DNA from: Marinilabilia sp.
GTDB taxonomy: Bacteria; Bacteroidota; Bacteroidia; Bacteroidales; Marinilabiliaceae
Assembly (NCBI RefSeq): GCF_016278715.1
Contig: NZ_JADQBH010000265.1
Location: 1 to 34,082 of the forward strand
Length of the DNA stretch: 34,082 nucleotides
Direction of reading: 5' to 3'
This document shows positions 25,159 through 32,160 of this stretch, piece by piece (position 1 is the first letter of the stretch; the number at the start of each line of letters is the position of its first letter). The translations under genes were made by a program, and so were the position numbers. The notes under the pieces were generated by a model. It was not told the origin of the DNA. It searched no databases and worked only from the letters and a program-made list of their open reading frames with translations.

Positions 25159-27472
25159 AATATTTGACGTTTAATGGTTCTTTTATTGACTTTCCGGGTG
25201 TTATCCGAATCTCTTTTCCGTACAATACCAGAGAAATTACTTCGTCTGCATGTGAAAAGACTTCAACTTCATTTTGGGTTACATTCACTTCCAAATCATT
25301 TTCGTGAAAACGAATTCTGAAGGCATATTCGTCCCATTGTTTTGGGATAATGGGAGATAGCCGTAGTTTTCCGTCTTTGTAAACCCTTTTTCCACCAAAT
25401 CCTTCCACAATGGACATCCAGGTTCCGGCCATGCTGGTGATGTGCAGCCCCTCATGTACCTCATGGTTGTAGTCGTCAATGTCCAGTCGGCTGGTGCGTA
25501 GATACATTTCATACGCTTTGTCGGGATTACCGATGCGTGCAGCCAGAATGGTGTGGACACAAGGTGAAAGGGATGATTCGTGAACAGTCCGTGGTTCGTA
25601 AAACGCAAAGTTCCTGCGAATGGTTTCCGTGTCGAATTCTTCTTCAAAAAGATATACCCCTTGCAGGGTGTCTGCTTGTTTGATGAAGCAGGACCGGAGA
25701 ATACGGTCCCATGACCAGTGCTGGTTAATGGGGCGGATGGACGGACTCAGTTCATTGGCTGTGATTTGCTCTTTGTCCATGTAGCCGTCCTGTTGCAGAA
25801 AAACTTCCTCATCTTTGTTGTAGGGTAAATGCAAATTAGTGGCTACCGATTTCCAAACTCCGGATTCGGTGCTGGTATCGAGGTTCACTTTTTCAACTAT
25901 TTCATCAAATCTGCCTGGGTTGTTTTTTTGCACAATGTCAAGGGCTTCGCGCGCATAATTAAGGCACCACCGGGCAATTTTATTTGTGTACCAGTTGTTG
26001 TTGACATTGTTTTCGTATTCGTTGGGGCCGGTTACCCCTAGAATCACAAACTTCTTTTTATCCTGAGAGAAGGTGGCCCGCTGACTCCAGAAGCGGGCAA
26101 TGCCGATAAGCACTTCCAGACCGTATTCGGCCAGGTAATTGGTGTCTCCTGTGTGGCGAATGTAATTATAAATGGCAAAAGCAATGGCTCCGTTTCGATG
26201 AATCTCTTCGAAGGTGATTTCCCATTCATTGTGGCATTCTTCGCCATTGATGGTAACCATCGGGTAGAGTGCGGCACCGTTGGTAAATCCCAGTTTCTTG
26301 GCGTTTTCAATGGCTTTCTGCAGATGTTTGTAACGATAAACCAACAAATTCCTGACTACTTTTTGAGGAGCGGTCATCAGGAAAAATGGAATACCGTAGG
26401 CTTCTGTATCCCAATAGGTTGTTCCGCCATATTTTTCTCCTGTGAAACCTTTTGGACCCACATTAAGTCGCTCATCCTTACCGGTGTAAGTCTGGTTGAG
26501 ATGGAAAATGTTAAAACGGATTCCCTGTTGAGCGGTTACATCTCCTTTTATTTTGATGTCACTGAGTCTCCAGATATTTTCCCAGTGCGCTTTTTGCTCC
26601 TTAAGTAAGGTTTCGAATCCCACCAACTCCGCATTGGAAGCTTCTTTTTTTGCTGCATTTATCAGTTCTTCATTTTTGTAATTTAAAGAACTGCACACAC
26701 CAATGTATTTGATGAGGGTGACAGTTTTTTTTGCTGTAGCTCTTAAAGAAATGTGATTCCCGGAATAGTTCTCATTTTTTACGGGCTGTACATCTGAGCT
26801 GTCAGCTCCTGTAACTTCTGCTTTCATGGCAAAAGCAACTCTGAAATCCAGTTTTTTGGTTTGGGAAAGCAGGCTGGCTTGATTTTCTGAGGCATCAGTT
26901 TCGAGAATATTCCAGAACTTTTCCTCGTAATTGCTGTCTTCATTAACTACGTCACCGTCAATATACGGGGTGAAAATAATTTTGCAATCATTCTCAGGCG
27001 TTACTGAATAACGAATGACTCCGGTTTCGGGTCTTTTCATGCTCAGAAATCGTTCTGTTTTTACAGATAGTTTCTGTCCGTTATTGAGGGTGACTTCAAA
27101 AGAGCGGATCAATACGCCCGATTGCATATTCAGGATGCGTTGAAATCGCTCAACTTTCTTTGCTTTGAACAGGTCAAGGGTTTCTCCGTCAATATTCACA
27201 TCAATACCAATCCAGTTGGGCGAATTCAATATTTTGGCAAAATATTCTGGATAACCGTTTTTCCACCAGCCTACGCGTGTTTTGTCGGGATAGTAAACGC
27301 CTGCAATATAACTTCCTTGTAAGGTAGGGCCACTCCAGGCTTCCTCAAAGTTGGCACGTTGCCCCATCTGACCGTTTCCCAGACTGAAAATGCTCTCTGA
27401 TGCTTTATGGTGATCAGGACTGAAGCCCTCTTCAATTATTCGCCACTCATCTTGCTTCAAATATTGTCTCAT
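25151..27472 (-). CDS. GH65 disaccharide phosphorylase, probably maltose phosphorylase
   Basis: This cytosolic inverting phosphorylase belongs to glycoside hydrolase family 65. For maltose the reaction gives glucose and beta-D-glucose 1-phosphate. The 773-residue length fits. The N-terminal beta-sandwich begins DEWRIIEEGF ... SIFSLGNGQMGQRANFEE. The (alpha/alpha)6 barrel includes YWDTEAYGIPFFLMTAPQ, ECHNEWEITFEEIHRNGAIAFAI and the catalytic acid Glu485 in GVTGPNEYENNVNNNWYTN, close to Glu487 of the Lactobacillus brevis maltose phosphorylase. The HESSLSPCVHTILAARIGN segment binds phosphate. No signal peptide is seen. Neighbouring pgmB, which uses beta-G1P, and the amylase genes favour maltose, but trehalose or kojibiose cannot be excluded from sequence alone. 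It overlaps the downstream GH13 gene by 8 bases. Confidence 0.92.
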   Translation of the reverse strand: MRQYLKQDEWRIIEEGFSPDHHKASESIFSLGNGQMGQRANFEEAWSGPTLQGSYIAGVYYPDKTRVGWWKNGYPEYFAKILNSPNWIGIDVNIDGETLDLFKAKKVERFQRILNMQSGVLIRSFEVTLNNGQKLSVKTERFLSMKRPETGVIRYSVTPENDCKIIFTPYIDGDVVNEDSNYEEKFWNILETDASENQASLLSQTKKLDFRVAFAMKAEVTGADSSDVQPVKNENYSGNHISLRATAKKTVTLIKYIGVCSSLNYKNEELINAAKKEASNAELVGFETLLKEQKAHWENIWRLSDIKIKGDVTAQQGIRFNIFHLNQTYTGKDERLNVGPKGFTGEKYGGTTYWDTEAYGIPFFLMTAPQKVVRNLLVYRYKHLQKAIENAKKLGFTNGAALYPMVTINGEECHNEWEITFEEIHRNGAIAFAIYNYIRHTGDTNYLAEYGLEVLIGIARFWSQRATFSQDKKKFVILGVTGPNEYENNVNNNWYTNKIARWCLNYAREALDIVQKNNPGRFDEIVEKVNLDTSTESGVWKSVATNLHLPYNKDEEVFLQQDGYMDKEQITANELSPSIRPINQHWSWDRILRSCFIKQADTLQGVYLFEEEFDTETIRRNFAFYEPRTVHESSLSPCVHTILAARIGNPDKAYEMYLRTSRLDIDDYNHEVHEGLHITSMAGTWMSIVEGFGGKRVYKDGKLRLSPIIPKQWDEYAFRIRFHENDLEVNVTQNEVEVFSHADEVISLVLYGKEIRITPGKSIKEPLNVKYYA

Positions 27473-27599
27473 CGTTAATTTCGTTAAGTGAATGTCAAAA
27501 GCTGTGTTTCGTTTGAAATCGGGTAATTCTCCGAATGAAACGGAGAGGACGTTGACGGTGCTTTTGTATTTCTATCATTAATTGGTTGTATTTATAATT

Positions 27600-27746
27600 C
27601 AATACTCCGTTATCCCGAAGCTTCGGGATTAAAAGCAGTTGATAATCAACCCATTAAAAAATCAGGCGAACAGAGCATAACTCGCTCATAATAAAAACTT
27701 TGCGTCATTGTGTCTCTGCGTTTAAGCTTTTTTTAATGGACTATTG
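27600..27746 (-). mobile_element. MITE-like element copy R3 overlapping the pgmB stop codon
   Basis: This 147-bp element is bounded by CAATACTCCGTTA on the left and, on the other strand, CAATAGTCCATTA on the right, 11 of 13 positions matching. The first 33-34 bases, including the TCCCGAAGCTTCGGGA hairpin, are identical to copy R2. The AATAAAAACTTTGCG block and T-run are also shared. Near its right end TTTGCGTCATTGTGTCTCTGCGTTTAAGC corresponds closely to copy R1. The target duplication is imperfect (TAAT in both flanks, offset by one base). The right terminal repeat encodes the last two codons region and stop of pgmB. Confidence 0.8.
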
Positions 27747-28388
27747 TAATCGGGACAACTTTTCAAAACTCATCTCATGCAATCCGGAAACGACCAGATG
27801 AGCATTTCCAAGTATTTCGGGGGTTCCAATACCCACACATTTCATTCCTCCGGCCAGGGCAGCTTCCACTCCGGCCTCTGCATCTTCGAACACCACACAT
27901 TCATTTGGAGAAACGCCCAATGCTTCTGCACCTTTAAGGAATACTTCCGGGTCGGGTTTGGCTTTACTTACTTTGGTTCCGTCAATTACTGCATCAAACC
28001 AGTCGGTCAGTTGCAACCGGTCTAATATGGTCATAGCATTTTTGCTGGCTGAACCAAGGGCAATTTTAATATTGTGTTTTTTGAGTTCCTTGATGAATTC
28101 AGTAGAGCCCGGAAGTATTTCGTTGGGTTCCATTTTAGTAATAAAGGAACGATAATGTTCATTTTTCCGGGTGGCCAGTTCTTCCTTTTTCTCCCGGGGG
28201 AAATCAATTCCTCCAATTTCCAGCAGAATATCCATCGACCTCATGCGGCTTACACCTTTGAGACGTTCGTTGTCCTTTTCGGTGAATTCAAATCCCAACT
28301 CCTCGGCCAGAGCTTTCCAGGCAATAAAATGATAGCGTGCAGTATCTACAATCACACCGTCCAAATCGAATAAACAAGCTTTTATCAT
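27741..28388 (-). CDS. pgmB: Beta-phosphoglucomutase
   Basis: This HAD-superfamily phosphomutase interconverts beta-glucose 1-phosphate and glucose 6-phosphate, linking the GH65 phosphorylase to glycolysis. The 215-residue protein has the nucleophile motif FDLDGVIVDTARYH (Asp8, acid/base Asp10), the cap-domain segment LKGVSRMRSMDILLEIGG typical of beta-PGM, the Ser motif IALGSASKN (about residue 115), Lys in SKAKPDPEVFLKGAEALG, and the metal-binding VVFEDAEAGVEAALAGGMKCVGIG. It starts 3 bases after the MFS gene stop. Its stop codon TAG is formed within the terminal repeat of MITE copy R3, so the C-terminal residues Leu-Gln may derive partly from the insertion. Confidence 0.96.
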   Translation of the reverse strand: MIKACLFDLDGVIVDTARYHFIAWKALAEELGFEFTEKDNERLKGVSRMRSMDILLEIGGIDFPREKKEELATRKNEHYRSFITKMEPNEILPGSTEFIKELKKHNIKIALGSASKNAMTILDRLQLTDWFDAVIDGTKVSKAKPDPEVFLKGAEALGVSPNECVVFEDAEAGVEAALAGGMKCVGIGTPEILGNAHLVVSGLHEMSFEKLSRLQ

Positions 28389-28391
28389 GGC

Positions 28392-29741
28392 TTAGTTGTC
28401 TTTATCTTCAACAAAATAAACTGCACCGGCTGCAATCAACAGGCTGAAACCGGCAATTATCAAGGCATAAATGGCCTGAGAATTAAACAAATGTTTGAGT
28501 AAGGGACCACTGGCCAATCCATTTACAATCTGGGGAATTGTAATGAAGAAGTTGAAAAGCCCCATATAAATTCCCATTTTTTTAGCAGGCAGCGCACCTG
28601 AAAGAATTGCGTAAGGCATTGAAAGAATACTTGCCCAGGCAATACCGATTCCTATCATGGGAACAATAAGCAGATCCGGATCTTTGACAAAATAGATGGA
28701 AATAAGTGCTATGGCACCAATCATGAGTGAAATGGCATGTGTTGTTTTTCGACTGGTTGCTTTGGCAATGAATGGCAGCAGCATGGCGTATAATGCCGCT
28801 ACCCCGTTGTACACCCCGAATAGCACACCTACCCAGTTTCCTGCGTCGTTGTACATTAAAGAACTGGTATCTGATACAGGAAGATTGTAAACATGTTGGG
28901 CGATGGCAGGGGTTGTATAAACCCACATTCCGAAAAGTGCCAGCCAGGAGAAGAACTGAACCACTCCCAGTTGCTTCATGGTGCGGGGCATTGCCGCAAA
29001 GTCTTTCATTATCTGGACAAAGCCATTCTCTTTTTTGATGATTTCGGTTGCCGGATTTACTTCTTCTCCTTCACCGGTATATTCTTCCAGTTCTTTGGGC
29101 GAATATTCCTTGGTGGTTACCACTGTCCAGATGATGGTGATAATTAAAACTGCAGCACCAATATAAAAGGAGAAAATCACGTTGTCGGGCACACTTCCGG
29201 CAGGGGCTGTCTTTGAAATATTAAACCACTCGGCCAGAGCGTAGGTAATCCAGGAACCTACCACTGCACCAATTCCAATAAGGGTTGATTGTACTGAGAA
29301 TCCCAGCGTTCGTTGATCAAGCGGCAGCTTGTCCGCCACCAGAGCCCTGAATGGTTCCATTGAGATGTTGATAGAAGCATCCATGATCATTAACATACCT
29401 GCGCCTACAAACATGGGTGGAATGATAGCTGCCAGAATTTCTGCATTGGGCATGAAGATGAGTGCCAGAGCGGCAAAAATGGCCCCAAATAAAAAATAGG
29501 GTCGCCGGCGTCCCAGTTTGGTCCAGGTGCGGTCGCTGTAATGGCCCACAATGGGTTGAATGAGCATTCCTGTTATAGGAGCGGCCAGCCAAAACCAACC
29601 AAGGTGCTCTATGTCGGCACCAAAAGTTTGTAATATACGACTGGCATTGGCATTTTGGAGTGCGAATCCAAACTGGATTCCCAGAAAGCCAATGCTCATA
29701 TTCCATATCTGGGCTTTTGATAATCGAGGTAACTTCTTCAT
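28392..29741 (-). CDS. MFS sugar transporter, SLC45/sucrose-maltose transporter-like
   Basis: This is a 449-residue inner-membrane carrier of the major facilitator superfamily with about 12 predicted membrane helices. The N-terminus LSKAQIWNMSIGFLGIQFGFALQNANASRILQTFG and the loop GHYSDRTWTKLGRRRPYFLFGA (RxGRRRP motif between helices 2 and 3) are typical of the SLC45/GPH-like sucrose and maltose proton symporters used in Bacteroidota maltose loci. A charged cytosolic loop (about 210-245, EYTGEGEEVNPATEIIKKE) separates the two halves. It is the first gene of the operon and pgmB begins 3 bases after its stop. Maltose as substrate is inferred from GH65 and PgmB. A good promoter lies about 600 bases upstream, leaving a very long leader. 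Confidence 0.9.
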   Translation of the reverse strand: MKKLPRLSKAQIWNMSIGFLGIQFGFALQNANASRILQTFGADIEHLGWFWLAAPITGMLIQPIVGHYSDRTWTKLGRRRPYFLFGAIFAALALIFMPNAEILAAIIPPMFVGAGMLMIMDASINISMEPFRALVADKLPLDQRTLGFSVQSTLIGIGAVVGSWITYALAEWFNISKTAPAGSVPDNVIFSFYIGAAVLIITIIWTVVTTKEYSPKELEEYTGEGEEVNPATEIIKKENGFVQIMKDFAAMPRTMKQLGVVQFFSWLALFGMWVYTTPAIAQHVYNLPVSDTSSLMYNDAGNWVGVLFGVYNGVAALYAMLLPFIAKATSRKTTHAISLMIGAIALISIYFVKDPDLLIVPMIGIGIAWASILSMPYAILSGALPAKKMGIYMGLFNFFITIPQIVNGLASGPLLKHLFNSQAIYALIIAGFSLLIAAGAVYFVEDKDN

Positions 29742-30300
29742 GTTTCGCTTTTTCCTTTTTTATCAGTCTAAGACTGCTCTTTTGCATCGTGACAATGACC
29801 TCTGTATTTGCAGATGTCATGAATCACAGATTTCCCGAATGTTTGACAGCGCAGGGGCCATTGATGGCTCAACGATGACTTTCGTGGAAAATCAGAATAA
29901 TTAAGAATTATTTTGGAAAAGAAAGATGTGCAATATGGCTGCATCAAAAAATAGCTGCTGTTACTGATGATTGGTTAGTTGATTCCCGGAAGTTACGGAA
30001 AATCAGCAAAAGCCATATATAAAATTGCACCCGTTTGGCACATTCGGTTTTGTTGAATTGCCTTTCAGAGGATGTGGAAGAGATGTTTCAAGAACTCTCA
30101 TCGAATAGTGGGATTGGGTAAAAATAACTCGACTCCTTAAACTTGTTCTTTTGTCTTTAACTTCTTTGAAAATCAGAAATTCCTGGTGCGTTATTTAATG
30201 CTGGCATCCTTATCTATTCATAGATTTCCAAGTTCAAACAAAACAACCTCGTAAAATACAAAGTCAGCTTATTTCATTACAATCCAAAAGAAAAAATCGG
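29742..30300 (-). other. Long untranslated leader / gene-free region upstream of the MFS operon
   Basis: These 559 bases between the MFS start codon and the predicted start site near 30300 contain no credible gene on either strand. GGAAAATCAG-like words recur (around 29886, 29998 and 30172), but no strong hairpin, known riboswitch or second TAnnTTTG box was found. It may be a genuine long leader or may hide a nearer promoter of another class. Confidence 0.45.
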
Positions 30301-30307
30301 TACAATG

Positions 30308-30340
30308 CAAATGTAGGAATAACTAAGGTTTATTTGCAAA
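30308..30340 (-). promoter_or_regulatory. Promoter of the maltose operon (MFS gene)
   Basis: On the minus strand TTTG (30337-30340), 21 bases, then TACATTTG (30308-30315): an excellent match to the Bacteroidota consensus. It reads toward the MFS gene. LacI-type half-sites lie 60 and 110 bases upstream of the -33 element. Confidence 0.72.
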
Positions 30341-30400
30341 GAATTTTATGTTTAAATTCTGCCCATAATGGCTAAAGTGTCTGTAAATGACTTATTTCAA

Positions 30401-30459
30401 TCGTTTGCGGTGTTTGTTGAAATAAAATATTTACACTGATTGCATCCTTTCGCAAACGA
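30401..30459. promoter_or_regulatory. Pair of inverted LacI-type half-sites upstream of the maltose operon
   Basis: TCGTTTGCG (30401-30409) and CGCAAACGA (30451-30459) are exact reverse complements, 41 bases apart. The same words build the 40-bp palindrome at 31868-31907, so both are candidate sites for the LacI-family protein encoded next to them. Confidence 0.65.
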
Positions 30460-30507
30460 TTTCGGAAATTCGTTTTTGATTCTGATTTCGAACGTTAAGA
30501 AAAAAAA

Positions 30508-31524
30508 TCAGGTGGATTGACGCTGTTTAAGCGTTGGAGTCAGAACTTTGGTTGAGAAATTAATTTCAATGCCCGGATTTTCCAGTCTTTGAAGAAGAAG
30601 GCGCATTGCTTCACGACCTGTTTCATAGCCTTTTTGCTCTACCGTGCTAAGAGGCGGATAGGCGATGTCGGCGTTGGGGCCATCACCAAAACCGATAACT
30701 TTAATCTGATCGGGTATTTTAATGCCTTCGGACTGAAGCGCCTGCATGGTCGCAATTGCTGTGCTGTCATTAACAGCAAAAATTCCGTCAATATGTTTCT
30801 GTTCAATGAGTTTCATCAGGTGTTGCTGAAGGCTGAAAACATACTCACGTGTATCACACTTCACAATTAAATCTTCGTCCGCCTTGATGCCATGATCTTC
30901 CAATGCTTTCAGATAGCCCTCTTTTCGCCTGCTTCCAATGACCAAATGCTGTGGAGCTGCAAGATGTAAAATATTTTTGCACCCTCTCTCGATGAGGTGA
31001 CTGGTAGCTATTTGGGCACCTTGAAAGTCGTCGGTTATCACCCGGTCGGTTTTTATCTCTTCCACAATACGGTCGAAAAATACCATGGGGATTCCGTTGT
31101 CATAAGCATTGCGGAGGTGATTGTAGTCGCGGGTAGTTTTACTTACGGAAACCAGAATTCCATCCACCCGATGGTCGATGAGTGCCTGTGTGTCAATTAC
31201 TTCTCGTTGGTAATTTTCGTTCGATTGACAAATCATAACATTGTACCCCTCTCCATAAGCCAAATCTTCGATGCCACTGATGACTGAAGAAAAAAAGTGA
31301 TGAACGATTTCGGGAATAATTAGCCCGATGGTATTGGTTTTTTGTCTTCTAAGGCTTAGTGCCAGTGCATTAGGACGATAATTAACTTTCTCGGCAAAAG
31401 TTTTCACGAGCTTTTTGGTCTCCTCGTTGATGTCGGGATGATCTTTTAATGCCCGGGAAACTGTGGAGGGGGATAGTTCCAGAATACGGGCAATATCTTT
31501 TAATGTAACGTGATTCGATTTCAT
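30508..31524 (-). CDS. LacI/GalR-family transcriptional regulator of the maltose locus
   Basis: This 338-residue DNA-binding regulator has an N-terminal LacI helix-turn-helix (VTLKDIARILELSPSTVSRALKDHPDINEETK) with the hinge segment NYRPNALALSLRRQKTNTIGLIIP. A periplasmic-binding-protein-like effector domain follows (about 62-335), with GILVSVSKTTRDY, VVFFDRIVEEIKTDRVITDDFQGAQIATSHLIERG, IDGIFAVNDSTAIATMQAL and IKVIGFGDGPNADIAYPPLSTVEQ. The recognition helix SPSTVSRALKDHP is canonical. CGCAAACG/CGTTTGCG words, the classical LacI/PurR/CcpA-type half-sites, occur on both sides of the gene, so it is the likely regulator of both the minus-strand operon and the divergent susC. The effector is probably maltose or a maltodextrin (inference). 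No obvious own promoter consensus was found. Confidence 0.93.
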   Translation of the reverse strand: MKSNHVTLKDIARILELSPSTVSRALKDHPDINEETKKLVKTFAEKVNYRPNALALSLRRQKTNTIGLIIPEIVHHFFSSVISGIEDLAYGEGYNVMICQSNENYQREVIDTQALIDHRVDGILVSVSKTTRDYNHLRNAYDNGIPMVFFDRIVEEIKTDRVITDDFQGAQIATSHLIERGCKNILHLAAPQHLVIGSRRKEGYLKALEDHGIKADEDLIVKCDTREYVFSLQQHLMKLIEQKHIDGIFAVNDSTAIATMQALQSEGIKIPDQIKVIGFGDGPNADIAYPPLSTVEQKGYETGREAMRLLLQRLENPGIEINFSTKVLTPTLKQRQST

Positions 31525-31533
31525 ATATATTAT

Positions 31534-31546
31534 AATGTGTCACATT
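31534..31546. promoter_or_regulatory. 13-bp palindrome 10 bases upstream of the lacI start
   Basis: AATGTGTCACATT is a perfect palindrome around a central T, placed just before the regulator's start codon. No binder is known; it could be a site for another regulator in the lacI leader. Confidence 0.35.
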
Positions 31547-31576
31547 GATTGAGAACGGTCATACATCCGTTGCTTT

Positions 31577-31584
31577 AAATTTGT
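31577..31584 (+). promoter_or_regulatory. Possible distal susC promoter -7 box
   Basis: TAAATTTG fits the -7 consensus but has no clear -33 partner at the right distance. It lies about 580 bases before susC, so its use is doubtful. Confidence 0.3.
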
Positions 31585-31816
31585 ATAAATATATATAAAA
31601 ATAGAGACTTTTCTTCCAATTCCTTATCGAAACCTCTTCTTCTGCCTGTTTGCCTTAATGATGGAATTACGTTTAAAAGGATGTCGAAGTCCTTTTATGG
31701 CTTTTTTTGGTTTTATGTGTCGATATATACTTTTTTTACTTTTCTGAGATGGTTTTTCTGCGTTTATGGAGATTAAATGCCTGATAAATATGGTTTTTGG
31801 AGATATTTTTAATCTC

Positions 31817-31830
31817 CGAAAACGTTTGCG
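31817..31830. promoter_or_regulatory. LacI-type operator O1 between lacI and susC
   Basis: CGAAAACGTTTGCG is a 14-bp near-palindrome (one mismatched pair) centred on AAACGTTT, of the same type as the core of the larger palindrome 51 bases downstream. Confidence 0.65.
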
Positions 31831-31867
31831 ATGATTCTGGAAACATGTTGTGCAACAGGTCCATTTC

Positions 31868-31907
31868 TCGCAAACGATACCGCAAACGTTTGCGGTATCG
31901 TTTGCGA
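31868..31907. promoter_or_regulatory. Perfect 40-bp palindromic operator O2 upstream of susC
   Basis: All 20 base pairs from the centre (31887/31888) outward are complementary. The core is CGCAAACGTTTGCG (31881-31894). Each arm adds a further half-site (CGCAAACG at 31869-31876, CGTTTGCG at 31899-31906), so the unit repeats at 12-base spacing. It lies 41 bases upstream of the susC -33 element. Given the adjacent LacI-family gene, it is the strongest candidate operator in the window. Confidence 0.85.
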
Positions 31908-31948
31908 CGATTTTAGTGTGAAAAGGCGAGAATCAATGTTAACAAATG

Positions 31949-31979
31949 TTTACGAAGGGGTGTTTTATTCCTAAATTTG
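31949..31979 (+). promoter_or_regulatory. susC promoter
   Basis: TTTA at 31949-31952 (one base off TTTG), 19 bases, then TAAATTTG at 31972-31979, a perfect -7 element. Start near 31986 would give a leader of about 175 bases before the ATG at 32161. Confidence 0.68.
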
Positions 31980-32160
31980 TTGTGAAAAGTAAAGATAAAG
32001 ATCTGGAAGCAGGTTTTGGAATCATAACGATGTTTCATTTTCCTTCTTCAATATAAAGAGGTTGATTCTTGAAGAAAAAATCCGGTACACAAAAGACTGT
32101 ATATCAGTTACGGTCTTCTCACAAAAATGTTTAATCAAGTTTATTTTAAATCAAGGTTTT

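Noticed and set aside
16318-27746. The three repeat copies as a CRISPR array
   Set aside because: They are kilobases apart, in both orientations, with inverted termini and no spacer pattern or cas genes.
31534-31546. AATGTGTCACATT as a CRP/FNR site
   Set aside because: The half-sites TGTG and CACA are separated by one base instead of the six of CRP sites, so only a generic palindrome is claimed.
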